NCBI GenBank assembly: GCA_905182025.1
Contig: CAJJAA010000038.1
Location: 1 to 64,000, forward strand
DNA length: 64,000 nt
Direction of reading: 5' to 3'
Source: an uncultured OM182 clade bacterium
GTDB taxonomy: Bacteria; Pseudomonadota; Gammaproteobacteria; Pseudomonadales; Azotimanducaceae
Shown: in pieces, positions 10,426-19,897 of the stretch
Numbering within the stretch: position 1 is the stretch's first letter
How the letters are laid out: every line of letters begins with the position of its first letter
Program-made: the position numbers and the translations under genes
The notes under the pieces: generated by a model
What the model was told of the DNA's origin: nothing
Seen by the model: the letters and a program-made list of their open reading frames with translations, nothing else
The model's database searches: none

Positions 10426-11016
10426 ATGCCGTCGCTTATTTTAGGATCTGGCTCACCTAGGAGGGCGGAATTGTTGACTCAGGTCGGACTAGATTTCCAG
10501 GTTAAAAGTCCTGCTATTGATGAAACTATTCAGCCGCAAGAGAATCCAACATCCTATGTGGAGAGAATGTCTGCGACTAAACTGGCTGTCACTCTGAAAG
10601 CACATGAACTAAAAGATCAGATTGTCGCCCTCTGTGCGGATACTATCGTGGTGCTCGATAATGTCATTTTAGGAAAACCGGCTTCTGATATTGAATCCGT
10701 TGAAATGCTAAAAATGCTGTCTGGCAGAACACACCGGGTTTTAACCAGTGTATCCGTAGGCGACATGCGCGGTCTGACGAAATCAAGTTGTATTGAAACG
10801 GTTGTTGAGTTTCGTACGCTTACCGATGAAGAAGTCAGAGCCTATAGCGCAACAGGAGAAGGCATGGACAAGGCAGGCAGTTATGCGATCCAAGGTGTCG
10901 GGGCGATCTTCGTGAAAGCCATCCATGGAAGCTACTCAAATGTCGTTGGGCTGCCTCTTATGGAGTCAGTGTCGATCCTCAATCACTTTGGAATCAGTAC
11001 GCTAAGTCGCAAATAG
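10426..11016 (+). CDS. maf: Maf family nucleoside triphosphate pyrophosphatase (YhdE-type)
   Basis: The Maf/HAM1-fold protein (196 residues) hydrolyses nucleoside triphosphates to monophosphates; YhdE-type members prefer dTTP, UTP and modified pyrimidines. The N-terminal LILGSGSPRRAELLTQVGLDF holds the Maf signature SxSPRR. Further motifs are CADTIVVLDNVILGKP, MLSGRTHRVLTSVSV and DKAGSYAIQGVGAIFVK, including the Asp and Lys residues that place substrate and metal. Its place between mreD and rng is the classical yhdE position. It is thought to clean nucleotide pools or influence division arrest. Confidence 0.94.
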   Translation: MPSLILGSGSPRRAELLTQVGLDFQVKSPAIDETIQPQENPTSYVERMSATKLAVTLKAHELKDQIVALCADTIVVLDNVILGKPASDIESVEMLKMLSGRTHRVLTSVSVGDMRGLTKSSCIETVVEFRTLTDEEVRAYSATGEGMDKAGSYAIQGVGAIFVKAIHGSYSNVVGLPLMESVSILNHFGISTLSRK

Positions 11017-11125
11017 AATAGCAAAGCTCAAAGTCGAATAGCCGAGTAAGCCAACGTAGGCTAAGGCGTAGACACAGACTGGGGGTATAAAAAAGAATTA
11101 TTATTATGACAAGGTATAACTCGGC

Positions 11126-12607
11126 ATGGCCGAAGAAATTATCATCAGTGTTTCACCCCATGAGACTCGGGTTGCTGTCGTGGAGCAGGGTCTGTTGCAG
11201 GAAATTTTCATTGAGAGGAACCACACGCGTGGAACAGTAGGCAATATATATAGAGGAAAGGTTGCGCGGGTATTGCCCGGTATGCAAAGTGCGTTTGTTG
11301 ACATCGGTCAACCTCGCGCAGCGTTTATGCATATTACCGATTTAGTAGACTCCCACGATGCGGTGCCACGAAATCGTGAATCGCAAGAGTATCCGCCCAT
11401 TAATAAAATTCTTCATGATGGGAAAGAAATTCTCATTCAGGTGAGTAAAGAACCTATTAGTACCAAAGGGGCGCGCGCGACCGCGAGTATATCCTTAGCA
11501 TCTCGATATCTGGTTTATATGCCCGAGACTTCTCACATTGGCATATCCCAGAGAATTGAAGATGAATCTGAACGAACTCGATTGACGGATATACTCAATA
11601 AAGTACACAAGCCCGACGATGGTGATGGTTTTATCGTTCGAACTGCTTCTGAGCGAGCGGATGGGGACGAGATTTTGAGAGATGCCGAACTACTTCGGTC
11701 TCGTTGGGAGGTGATTAAAAAAGATTCGGTAGGCGTTAAAGCCCCGTCTCTGGTTTACGAAGACTTACCTCTGCATCTTAGAGTTATGCGGGATATTATT
11801 AACAAAGACACCTTAAGAATTGTCGTAGACAATCAAGCTATCTTTGAGGTGCTTCAGCGGTTTCTGCAAGACTTTATCCCTGAAAAGGAGTCTCAGTTGG
11901 AAATGGCAAAAAGTGGCGTGCCGTTATTCGATGCCCATAATCTAGAGGATCAAATCGAAGCTGCGCTTCAGCAAAAGGTGCCTTTAAAATCGGGTGGTTA
12001 TTTGATCATTGATCAAACTGAAGCGATGACCACGGTTGATGTAAATACCGGCGCGTTTGTCGGCCGCAAAGATCTGGAGGATACGATATATAGAACCAAC
12101 CTTGAGGCTGCTGCCGTCATTCCGCGTCAGTTGCGACTAAGAAATATGGGTGGAATAGTCATAATTGATTTTATTGATATGCTCAATGAAGAGCACAAAC
12201 GTCAGGTCCTGCGAACGTTAGAAAAGGGTCAGCAAACGGATCGTGTGAAGTGGAACATCACAGAGATTTCTGAGTTAGGCTTGGTTGAGATGACGAGAAA
12301 GAGAACACACGAGAGTTTATTGAAAATGATGTGTGAACCCTGTTCACACTGCGCCGGTCGTGGATTCATCAAGACCGCCGAAACAGTTTGTTTAGAAATA
12401 ATAAGGGAAATAAAACGACGTGCTTTGCACCTGAAAGAAAAGGATTGTTTGATAATGGCTTCTCAAACTGTGGTCGACAGACTCATCGATGAAGAATCTA
12501 GCAGCGTTGCAGAGCTGGCAACTACGCTTAATTCCTTAATTCGTTTTCAAGTTGAGACGAGTTACACCCAAGAACAATTCGATGTTGTTCTGTTGAATAC
12601 TGCGTAA
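11126..12607 (+). CDS. rng: Ribonuclease G
   Basis: RNase G (493 residues) is the short RNase E paralogue that matures the 5' end of 16S rRNA and cuts some mRNAs. An S1 domain lies near residues 38-125 (GNIYRGKVARVLPGMQSAFVDIG). The DNase I-like catalytic core contains TTVDVNTGAFVGRKDLEDTI, with Asp as metal ligand, and IIIDFIDM, which supplies the second Asp. The Zn-link-like CEPCSHCAGRG comes after TRKRTHESLL. It lacks the long C-terminal scaffold of RNase E, so RNase G is the better call. It is co-oriented with maf and yhdP, matching the usual mre-maf-rng-yhdP order. Confidence 0.96.
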   Translation: MAEEIIISVSPHETRVAVVEQGLLQEIFIERNHTRGTVGNIYRGKVARVLPGMQSAFVDIGQPRAAFMHITDLVDSHDAVPRNRESQEYPPINKILHDGKEILIQVSKEPISTKGARATASISLASRYLVYMPETSHIGISQRIEDESERTRLTDILNKVHKPDDGDGFIVRTASERADGDEILRDAELLRSRWEVIKKDSVGVKAPSLVYEDLPLHLRVMRDIINKDTLRIVVDNQAIFEVLQRFLQDFIPEKESQLEMAKSGVPLFDAHNLEDQIEAALQQKVPLKSGGYLIIDQTEAMTTVDVNTGAFVGRKDLEDTIYRTNLEAAAVIPRQLRLRNMGGIVIIDFIDMLNEEHKRQVLRTLEKGQQTDRVKWNITEISELGLVEMTRKRTHESLLKMMCEPCSHCAGRGFIKTAETVCLEIIREIKRRALHLKEKDCLIMASQTVVDRLIDEESSSVAELATTLNSLIRFQVETSYTQEQFDVVLLNTA

Positions 12608-12623
12608 CGATGCGAACGCAAAA

Positions 12624-15600
12624 ATGATTCGGCGCCGTACTATTAAAGCCACCCAGAATTTACTTCTGGCATTGCTAATTGTGGTGGCTTTATATGTAAG
12701 CATCGGCAGAATACTAGTTGGTTCTCTCGATAGTTTTCGTGCGCCAATCACCAATTTTGCGATCCAGCAACTCAAAGTACCCGTGCGCATTGGAAAATTG
12801 TCTGGTTCTTGGAGTTACCTCGACCCTACGATTAATATAGATGCTCTCGAAATAGGAGAGTCTGCTAACCCCTCGATTAGATTGGAAAAAGTGCGGCTCA
12901 CACTGGACTCCTTTTACTCTTTTCTTGAACTGTCTCCCATCATTACGAATATGAATATTTCAGGTGTGGCTTTAACGCTTCGTCGAAATGAACGGGGGGT
13001 GTGGTTAATCGAAGGCATACCACAGAGTGACGCGCCGCTAAATCTCGAAGCTTTAGTCGAATCGATCGAGTATGTAGAATTCGCTGAACTTGAGAACGTA
13101 GATGTCGCCATCTACGGAAGGACAGGCGTATACCGTATTCGTTCGGAAGCTGATAAGTCGTTCTTAGTGGCAAATGAAGGCGGCAACCGAAAACTGTCAT
13201 GGCCGCTTGAATTTGAAGCTGTCGATCGACCTGAGGCGCCGAAGTCGAACTTTCACTTATTAGGTTTTTATCAAGGGGACCCCAGAGACGAGGATTTTTT
13301 CGCGGAACTGTATTTGCAAATCCCCAATATTGACCTTGTCGATTTTCTGCCAACTATCACCGTTAAGGAATCTAGCCTAACGGACATTGATGTTGAAGGT
13401 GAACTCTGGTTGACGATCCAGAGTGGGCTAATTGAAGTAACGGGCCGACCGACCATTAGATCTGTCGTGATGTCTTCTCAGACCCAGAGCCTTCAGCTAT
13501 TGCGGGACACGACAATAGAATTTAGTACAACAAATATGCTTGATGCGGGCGGAGAACTAAAAGTTGGCTCGCTCACCTCCTGGGTTGCCGAGCAAAATAT
13601 TGAAATGTCGGAATTCGGCTTGACCTACAAGTGGGTCAACAACGAGTTGATTTTTGGCGCTAACATTCCATCCATCAATATTGGTTCGATTTTACCCCCA
13701 TTGATTTCTACAGCCGAACGAATGCAATTGGTAACGCCGGCCTTGAAAGACATTGTCGATACACTCAACCCTCGTGGAAATTTGAATAATGTATTTGTTC
13801 AAGGAAATTTTTCGCAGCCACAGGGTATTGAGATACGTGCAGAACTAAGTGCAATTAGTATTGATCCATTCAAGGGGGCGCCAGCGGTCGACAACTTACA
13901 CGGCTATGCGTCGCTTGGCATCGCTAACGGTTATGTCTTGGTGAATAGTAGCCTGGAACGTGGCAATGAGAATGGTCTTGTTTTGGACTTTCCTTTGATG
14001 TTTCCTGAGGCTTGGCGATTCGATAGCGTGAAAGCTAAGGTGAATTACACGGTCACTGATGATGCAGTTTTGCTGCAGTCGGGTTTGATCGAGGCTGTGC
14101 AGGGCGAAATGACTGCGGCGGCAAGATTTACGCTAAATTTTCCAAGCGATATCACATTGCATACTTGGGGGTTAGAGCTCGGGGTGAAGAATGCAGCGCT
14201 GTTGAATACATATGGGTACCTTCCAAAGACGTTGGCTGCTGACTTACAGGCATGGATAAAGGGTTCAGTTTTGGCCGGCACAGCGGTCGAAAGTGGATTG
14301 ATTTTTCATGGCTCTTTGGCTTCCGTCACGCCAAAGGACCAAAAAGCGTTTGAGCTTTATTTTGATGTTGAAGACACGATTCTGGATTACGATCCTCACT
14401 GGCCGCGGTTCGAAGATATTGATGCGACTATTTATGTTGGAAATCGGCAGGTTCACTCGCAAGGGATTAGAGCAGTCTCAATGGACTCGATTGTGCAGAG
14501 CGCCGAAGTTCGCGTGCCTTACGCTGCAACGGGTGCGGATACCATAATGGTGAATGGATCTTTCACAGGACCTTTCAGTGATGGCCTGCGACTATTGACG
14601 GAGACACCCTTGTACGAAGCCACCAGTAAGGTTGCTAGAGGCTGGCTAGGTCGCGGTGAGATGTCTGGCTCGATTGAGCTAAATATTCCTCTAGGTTCGC
14701 GAAGCGGTGAAGAAACCTATGCACAATTGGGCCTCGACCTGATTGATGCTGATATATATATCCCGGACGTAGATCTCGATATTGTTCAGATTAACGGGCC
14801 GATCAAATATGAGTCTTTTGATGGGTTGAGTTCAAACGCATTTACAGCAATTATTTTTGACAAGCCTGTCTCTGGTTCAATCGACACACGAGGCGTTTAC
14901 ACGTCCGGTGTTATTGAAATTAATGCAATGGGCGAAGTCACTATTCCGTCACTTTATGAGTGGACTGGCCAGGTTCTATTAACGCGAGCGGTGGGCGAGT
15001 TGGACTATAGTGCGCATCTAGAAATCCCCTTCGGTGATAAACAAGGTCAGCCGGTTTCTGTCAGGGTTACATCAGATTTGCAGGGCGTTGAAATTATGCT
15101 CCCCGAACCGATGGGCAAGGCTTCCGAATCGACTAAGAAATTTGCCCTTCGTTATGACATTAAGGATGTCGGGTTTGATTTGGAGGTTCAATTAGGTCTT
15201 TATACGCAAGCGAATCTCAAAATTCTCGACGGTGATGTGACCGGGGGAAGATTGCATTTCGGCGAGTCTGCTATTGGTGCTGTAACCTACGATTATCTGG
15301 ATATTACCGGCGACCTCGCGGCGGTGGTCTACGAAGAAGTGGAAATATTAACGGATGAACTCAATGAGCTTGCAAGCGGCTCTCTTGAATCAGGTCTTGT
15401 GGACACGCTGGGGGAAGCAAATATTCGTATAGGCTTTCTAGATATGTATGGCCTGGAACTGGACGATATACAAACGGTTGTTTCGCGGGACGCAGACGCT
15501 TGGGTCGTTGAGGCGAAAAGCAAAATGCTGCAAGGTAAAATCACACGGCATGATGTCAGTTCCTTGCCTTTAAAGGTGCAACTTAAAACCTTGAACTTTG

Positions 15601-16598
15601 AGGCGCAAGAGGGCGATCAGAGTGATCCTCTTGAGTTCGTTGACCCAGTGGATTTGATCGCTGTTGATTTTGGCGTAGAGAAATTGTGGGTCAATGAGGA
15701 AGACTTTGGCTCTTGGGCATTTAATTTTCGTCCAACAATCGACGGTGCCGAACTTAATAATCTCACAGTGTCGACGAAAGGGTTAGAGGCGAAAGGTGAT
15801 GGCAAGGTCGAATGGTTGCTCGTCGATGGTGTCCATAAAAGCCGATTTGCCGGCAATGTTGTGGTTCCAGATATGTCTTCAGCGCTTTCGCAATGGGGAT
15901 TTGCATCAAGTATTTATGGCAAGTTCGAATTAGATGCTGACCTCTCCTGGACTGGCTCGCCGACGATGTTCGATCTCAATACATCGACCGGCACGGTTGT
16001 TTTGCAACAGGCTTCGGGACGTTTCGTGCAGGCAGATAATAATGTGGACGCTCTGAAATTATTAGGCGTATTTGATTTTTCGTCAATCGCGCGTCGATTC
16101 AGGTTTGACTTTGCTGACGTTGTTGATAAGGGGTTTGAATTTGAGGAAGCCCAAGGCAAGGTGCGTCTTAAGAGCGGTCAATTAAATGTCGTTGAGCCGA
16201 TAACGATAGTAGGTACAGGGTCGAAATTTAAGTTGGCTGGAGAGATCAATATGGTCGACGGTGATCTAGATAACGATTTGATAGTAACATTGCCAGTTAA
16301 TCGTAATATCCCTTGGTACGCCGCATACTCTGCTATTTTTATTGGACCGTTGACTGGCGCAGGAGTATTCCTTGCGCAAAGAATTTTTGAAGATCAAATT
16401 GATACTCTCAGTAGTGCGAAATACCATATCGGAGGGACAGTGGATAATCCTAATATAGAGTTTGTGTCTATTTTCTCAGATACTGTACGAAAACCTGCCG
16501 TTGTTGCTGAACCCGCTTTTCAGACCGAGACTAGTAGTCGCGTGGATGAACAATCGAAGGCTGCTTCAAACAAGAGTGTCGATAACAGCAAGCCTTAG
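12624..16598 (+). CDS. yhdP: YhdP-family AsmA-like protein (TIGR02099), envelope lipid transport
   Basis: This 1324-residue protein is one of the giant AsmA-like proteins (with TamB and YdbH) thought to bridge the periplasm and carry phospholipid from inner to outer membrane. One N-terminal membrane helix (about residues 10-30, LLLALLIVVALYVSIGRILVG) anchors it. A very long repeated beta-strand domain rich in short alternating hydrophobic strands follows. The C-terminal part contains the AsmA/DUF3971-like pattern (GLEAKGDGKVEWLLVDG, then the FSSIARRFRFDFADV region). The tail beyond residue 1300 is polar. Position directly after rng, with a 16-base gap, is the conserved one. The length agrees with the family. 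Confidence 0.95.
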   Translation: MIRRRTIKATQNLLLALLIVVALYVSIGRILVGSLDSFRAPITNFAIQQLKVPVRIGKLSGSWSYLDPTINIDALEIGESANPSIRLEKVRLTLDSFYSFLELSPIITNMNISGVALTLRRNERGVWLIEGIPQSDAPLNLEALVESIEYVEFAELENVDVAIYGRTGVYRIRSEADKSFLVANEGGNRKLSWPLEFEAVDRPEAPKSNFHLLGFYQGDPRDEDFFAELYLQIPNIDLVDFLPTITVKESSLTDIDVEGELWLTIQSGLIEVTGRPTIRSVVMSSQTQSLQLLRDTTIEFSTTNMLDAGGELKVGSLTSWVAEQNIEMSEFGLTYKWVNNELIFGANIPSINIGSILPPLISTAERMQLVTPALKDIVDTLNPRGNLNNVFVQGNFSQPQGIEIRAELSAISIDPFKGAPAVDNLHGYASLGIANGYVLVNSSLERGNENGLVLDFPLMFPEAWRFDSVKAKVNYTVTDDAVLLQSGLIEAVQGEMTAAARFTLNFPSDITLHTWGLELGVKNAALLNTYGYLPKTLAADLQAWIKGSVLAGTAVESGLIFHGSLASVTPKDQKAFELYFDVEDTILDYDPHWPRFEDIDATIYVGNRQVHSQGIRAVSMDSIVQSAEVRVPYAATGADTIMVNGSFTGPFSDGLRLLTETPLYEATSKVARGWLGRGEMSGSIELNIPLGSRSGEETYAQLGLDLIDADIYIPDVDLDIVQINGPIKYESFDGLSSNAFTAIIFDKPVSGSIDTRGVYTSGVIEINAMGEVTIPSLYEWTGQVLLTRAVGELDYSAHLEIPFGDKQGQPVSVRVTSDLQGVEIMLPEPMGKASESTKKFALRYDIKDVGFDLEVQLGLYTQANLKILDGDVTGGRLHFGESAIGAVTYDYLDITGDLAAVVYEEVEILTDELNELASGSLESGLVDTLGEANIRIGFLDMYGLELDDIQTVVSRDADAWVVEAKSKMLQGKITRHDVSSLPLKVQLKTLNFEAQEGDQSDPLEFVDPVDLIAVDFGVEKLWVNEEDFGSWAFNFRPTIDGAELNNLTVSTKGLEAKGDGKVEWLLVDGVHKSRFAGNVVVPDMSSALSQWGFASSIYGKFELDADLSWTGSPTMFDLNTSTGTVVLQQASGRFVQADNNVDALKLLGVFDFSSIARRFRFDFADVVDKGFEFEEAQGKVRLKSGQLNVVEPITIVGTGSKFKLAGEINMVDGDLDNDLIVTLPVNRNIPWYAAYSAIFIGPLTGAGVFLAQRIFEDQIDTLSSAKYHIGGTVDNPNIEFVSIFSDTVRKPAVVAEPAFQTETSSRVDEQSKAASNKSVDNSKP

Positions 16599-16667
16599 AG
16601 CGGACAAAGCTCAATGAAGGCGACAGTTGCAACCATCACCGAGGCTCGCCTGTCCAGGGCTCTTGCT
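16587..16667. terminator. Bulged inverted repeat between convergent yhdP and darP
   Basis: Three nested complementary blocks face each other: AGCAAG (16587-16592) with CTTGCT (16662-16667), GAGC+GGACA (16598-16606) with TGTCC (16651-16655) and GCTC (16659-16662), and an inner GGCGA/TCGCC. Together they could form a long bulged stem overlapping the end of yhdP. No clear T-run follows on either strand, so this may act as a transcript end structure or barrier rather than a classical terminator. Confidence 0.35.
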
Positions 16668-16717
16668 TAATCTAAGCCTGATAGGAGAATAGAGGTAGGC
16701 GTCGCATCGACATTGTT

Positions 16718-17278
16718 CTAAGAAGCTGGATCGTCAGTTGATTGCAATGGCTCAGTTGAGTTTTTCAGAAACTGAAATAACTTTCTGAAAGCAGCGGTAG
16801 GCGGATTTTCTTTTTGACGCTCCGAGATCGCATTTCTAACAAGCTGTCGAAGTTGTTGCCGTTCGATAGTTGGGTATTTTTCCAAGATTTCACTCAACGT
16901 CGCCTTATCATCAGATACGAGCTTATCTCGCCAAACTTCGAGTTGGTGGAAATGTGTCACATGAGCTCGCGAGCTCGCGTCAAAGCGGTCAAGAAGCATG
17001 GTGATAGGTTCCATTTCAACCTGGCGTATTAGCTTTCCGATGTAGCCTAACTGACGTTTGCGAGCATTGCCTTTCGTGATTCTTTTGCATTCGACGATAG
17101 CAGCAATAATTTCAGGGTATGGCAGTAGCTCTAGCTGTGCGGCTGGAATAGTCAACAGCTGTTCACCTAGCGCGTTAACAGCCTGAGTGTCACGTTTACG
17201 TTGAGATCGACTCGGCGGAAGGTTATCCCAATCGATCCAATCTTCGTCATCTTTTGTTGGGGTGTTGTTTTTTTTCAT
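16718..17278 (-). CDS. darP: Ribosome-associated protein DarP (YjgA, DUF615)
   Basis: DarP/YjgA (186 residues) is a dual-action ribosome-assembly factor that binds late 50S precursors. The signature is clear: an acidic N-terminus, then PPSRSQRKRDTQAVNALGEQLLTI, LPYPEIIAAIVECKRITKGNARKRQLGYIGKLIRQ, and LLDRFDASSRAHVTHFHQLEVWRDKLV. The length is typical. In related genomes it sits with tldD and pmbA, but neither is here. It lies convergent to yhdP and upstream of nothing obvious on its own strand. Confidence 0.95.
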   Translation of the reverse strand: MKKNNTPTKDDEDWIDWDNLPPSRSQRKRDTQAVNALGEQLLTIPAAQLELLPYPEIIAAIVECKRITKGNARKRQLGYIGKLIRQVEMEPITMLLDRFDASSRAHVTHFHQLEVWRDKLVSDDKATLSEILEKYPTIERQQLRQLVRNAISERQKENPPTAAFRKLFQFLKNSTEPLQSTDDPAS

Positions 17279-17380
17279 TGAGCGAGTCTATCACGATCTG
17301 TTAACGGTGAAATGCGAATTGCGTAGTATGTGGCTTTTGGCCTGTTGTTATGAGTACTTAGGGCGACGTAGAAATACCAA

Positions 17381-18646
17381 TCATGCGTAAAAAATTGTCG
17401 CCAGCCCGAGGAAGGATACAAAGCCGACGACGTCTGTGACGGTTGTTAGAATAACCGTTCCGGCAATTGCCGGATCAATACCAAACCGCTTCAATGTCAT
17501 GGGGATCGTTGCTCCAGCTAGAGCTGCCGATATCAGATTTATTATAAGGGCCAACGCGATGATAAAACCCAAGGTCGTATCGTTAAACATGGCGGCGGCC
17601 GCAATTGCTACAACACCTGACCAGATCAAGCCATTTGCTATGCCGACGCCTACCTCGCGCATAAGTAGCCAGCGCTGATTGCTCTCGATGATATGGCCCT
17701 GCGCCATACTGCGGATAACGACGGTCAATGTTTGGCTGCCAGCGACGCCGCCCATACTCGCCACGATGGGCATCAGCACGGCCAATGCAATCACCTTCTC
17801 AAGGGTGTCTTCAAATATATTGATGACAGCAGATGCGATAAAGGCGGTGAACAGATTAGCGCCTAACCATAAAGTTCGGGATTTCACAGTGGTAACAATG
17901 GGTGCGAACGTATCGTCATCCGAAAGGCCAGCCATGCCTAAAAGTGATTGGTCGGCGTCCTCGATAATGACATCGACAACGTCGTCAATTGTGATTCGCC
18001 CTAACAATTGACCTTGATCATCCACTACTGGTGCTGACACGAGATCATATCGCGCGAATATTGCCGCGACGTCGGAATCATGCATGTCAGCATTAATAGG
18101 GTCTGTATCGGTTTCCATCACGTCTCTAACCGTTAACCCTGTTTCTGATACCAATAGTTTTCGTAGTGGTAGCGTTCCAATATATTGATTGAACCGATTT
18201 ACGATAAAAATGTTATCCGTCATGGTAGGGATTTCGTCATGGCGGCGCAGGTAGCGAAGTACCACGTCTATTGAGACGCTGGCGCGGACACTGATTATTT
18301 CAGTATCCATTAGCCCGCCAGCAGTATTCTCATCGTACGCCAGCAGGTTCTCGACCCGGGCTCGATCCTGGTGGTCCATAGAATGAAGCACTTCACGTGT
18401 GATCGTGTCGGGCAGTTGTTGCAAAATATCGGTTAAATCGTCGTCGGCTTCTACATTATCGAGAAGCTGGATAATTTCATTCTCTGGCAGGTCGGCGAGC
18501 AAATCGCTGACTCGTTCTTCATTGAGTTCCTGAAGAATTTCACTCTGTCGACTGGAGTCAATGAGGTTCCATATAACACCGCGTTCGTGGGGAGGTGACG
18601 ACTCAAGTAGCGCTGCAATATCGGCCGGTTTTAAAATATCCAGCAA
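17381..18646 (-). CDS. mgtE: Magnesium transporter MgtE (N-terminus probably extends upstream)
   Basis: MgtE is a homodimeric Mg2+ channel gated by cytosolic Mg2+. The listed ORF (421 residues from TTG 18646) has the superhelical N domain (LKPADIAALLESSPPHERGVIWNLID), two CBS repeats (about residues 105-225) and five C-terminal membrane helices with PIVASMGGVAGSQTLTVVIRSMAQG, the pore-lining signature. The same frame continues upstream as LGKLNKLLESGTYAEIRSL, which looks like real MgtE sequence, back to the npr stop. It contains no ATG, GTG, TTG or CTG, so either a rare start or an indel is involved. In related bacteria the gene also follows npr. Confidence 0.94.
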   Translation of the reverse strand: MLDILKPADIAALLESSPPHERGVIWNLIDSSRQSEILQELNEERVSDLLADLPENEIIQLLDNVEADDDLTDILQQLPDTITREVLHSMDHQDRARVENLLAYDENTAGGLMDTEIISVRASVSIDVVLRYLRRHDEIPTMTDNIFIVNRFNQYIGTLPLRKLLVSETGLTVRDVMETDTDPINADMHDSDVAAIFARYDLVSAPVVDDQGQLLGRITIDDVVDVIIEDADQSLLGMAGLSDDDTFAPIVTTVKSRTLWLGANLFTAFIASAVINIFEDTLEKVIALAVLMPIVASMGGVAGSQTLTVVIRSMAQGHIIESNQRWLLMREVGVGIANGLIWSGVVAIAAAAMFNDTTLGFIIALALIINLISAALAGATIPMTLKRFGIDPAIAGTVILTTVTDVVGFVSFLGLATIFYA

Positions 18647-18727
18647 ACTACGAATTTCGGCATAGGTACCGCTTTCGAGTAGCTTATTAAGTTTGCCGAG
18701 TGTGGGTTGTTGAGGTGCGGGATTGAT

Positions 18728-19009
18728 TTATTCGCCCTCACCAAATTTGTCATCAATGAGTGCAAGGATTGCGATCATTGCTTGTTCTTGATCATCACCG
18801 TCTATCTTAATGGTGATTTCTGAGCCAATGCTTGCCTGAAGCATCATCATATTCATGATGCTCTTGCCGTCAGCCGAGGTGTTGCTATTGTGGACGGTTA
18901 TTTGAGAGGAAAATCCTTGTGCTTTTTGTACAAATACGGAGGCTGCGCGCGCATGTAATCCGAGTTTATTTTGAATCTCTGCTTGTCGTTCTAGCACCTT
19001 AGGCTCCAA
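18728..19009 (-). CDS. ptsO: HPr-family phosphocarrier NPr (nitrogen PTS)
   Basis: The 93-residue HPr-like protein accepts phosphate from PEP via EI-Ntr and passes it to PtsN. The phosphorylatable His is in KLGLHARAAS (about residue 19). The regulatory-loop region DGKSIMNMMML has the Ser near residue 50. Context with rapZ, ptsN and rpoN identifies it as NPr (ptsO) rather than sugar-PTS HPr. The start appears to be TTG at 19009, three bases after the rapZ stop, so coupling is likely. A GTG four codons inside is the alternative. Its TAA stop is in the same frame as the upstream extension of mgtE. Confidence 0.93.
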   Translation of the reverse strand: MEPKVLERQAEIQNKLGLHARAASVFVQKAQGFSSQITVHNSNTSADGKSIMNMMMLQASIGSEITIKIDGDDQEQAMIAILALIDDKFGEGE

Positions 19010-19012
19010 CAG

Positions 19013-19876
19013 TTAGTTTCTGTTGCCAGGGTTTCCCAGCTCCCTGTGTTTAATCTGTACGTTACTCCATTGCGGTTGGAAATGCTGGAATAATTTGTTG
19101 CACACATACACTGAGCGATGTTGGCCACCAGTACAGCCGATTGCTATCGTCATGTAGCTACGGTTTGTTTTTTCAAACTTGGGTAACCAAGACGTGAGGA
19201 ATTCTTTGATGTCGTTTTCCATCGATTGAACGTCATCATGTTCCTCAAGGAAATCGGCGACCGGTTTATCGAGCCCCGTTAGTGTGCGCAAATTCGTTAT
19301 CCAATGCGGGTTGGGTAGGCAGCGCACATCAAAAACAAGGTCGGCTTCTAGAGGAACGCCGGATTTGAAGGCGAAGGATTGAAAAGACAGAGCAAGTTCG
19401 GGTTTTCTGCCGGTAAGTCGCTTGCCAATCAGATCCCTAAGGTCGTGAATATTCAGATTCGTTGTATCAATGCTCAAATCGGCTATCGCTGCGATCGGGT
19501 CCAGTAATTCACTTTCATATTCTAGCGACGCTGAGAGATCACGAGTCTCGTTAGAAAGAGGATGTTTGCGGCGAGTTTCTGAGAAGCGTTTAACTAATGT
19601 TGGGCTGGTCGAGTCGAGGTAAACTATTTGAAGTTCAACCTCCTTAATATCCTCAATGAGTGATGGGAATATCGCTAGATCTTCGGCTACATTCCTTGCG
19701 TCAATGCTAACGGAAATCTTGCTTGGTGAGTTTGATGTTGAAAGCTGTTCGATGAGTGGTTTAAGCAAACTTACAGGTAGATTATCGATGCAGTAATAAC
19801 CTAGATCCTCCAGAACGTGAAGGGCGGTACTTTTACCTGACCCAGATCGTCCGCTGATGATAGTAAGGGATATCAT
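19013..19876 (-). CDS. rapZ: RNase adapter / nucleotide-binding protein RapZ
   Basis: RapZ (287 residues) binds GlcN6P and small RNAs and, in enteric bacteria, directs RNase E to GlmZ, controlling GlmS and hence UDP-GlcNAc supply. The N-terminal P-loop is GRSGSGKST (residues 8-16), followed by VLEDLGYYCIDNLP. The C-terminal domain has VFDVRCLPNPHW and GCTGGQHRSVYV, both hallmarks. It lies between ptsN and npr, the usual neighbourhood. Whether the GlmY/GlmZ circuit exists here cannot be judged from this window. Confidence 0.97.
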   Translation of the reverse strand: MISLTIISGRSGSGKSTALHVLEDLGYYCIDNLPVSLLKPLIEQLSTSNSPSKISVSIDARNVAEDLAIFPSLIEDIKEVELQIVYLDSTSPTLVKRFSETRRKHPLSNETRDLSASLEYESELLDPIAAIADLSIDTTNLNIHDLRDLIGKRLTGRKPELALSFQSFAFKSGVPLEADLVFDVRCLPNPHWITNLRTLTGLDKPVADFLEEHDDVQSMENDIKEFLTSWLPKFEKTNRSYMTIAIGCTGGQHRSVYVCNKLFQHFQPQWSNVQIKHRELGNPGNRN

Positions 19877-19897
19877 TTATCGGCCTTCATCGGATGC

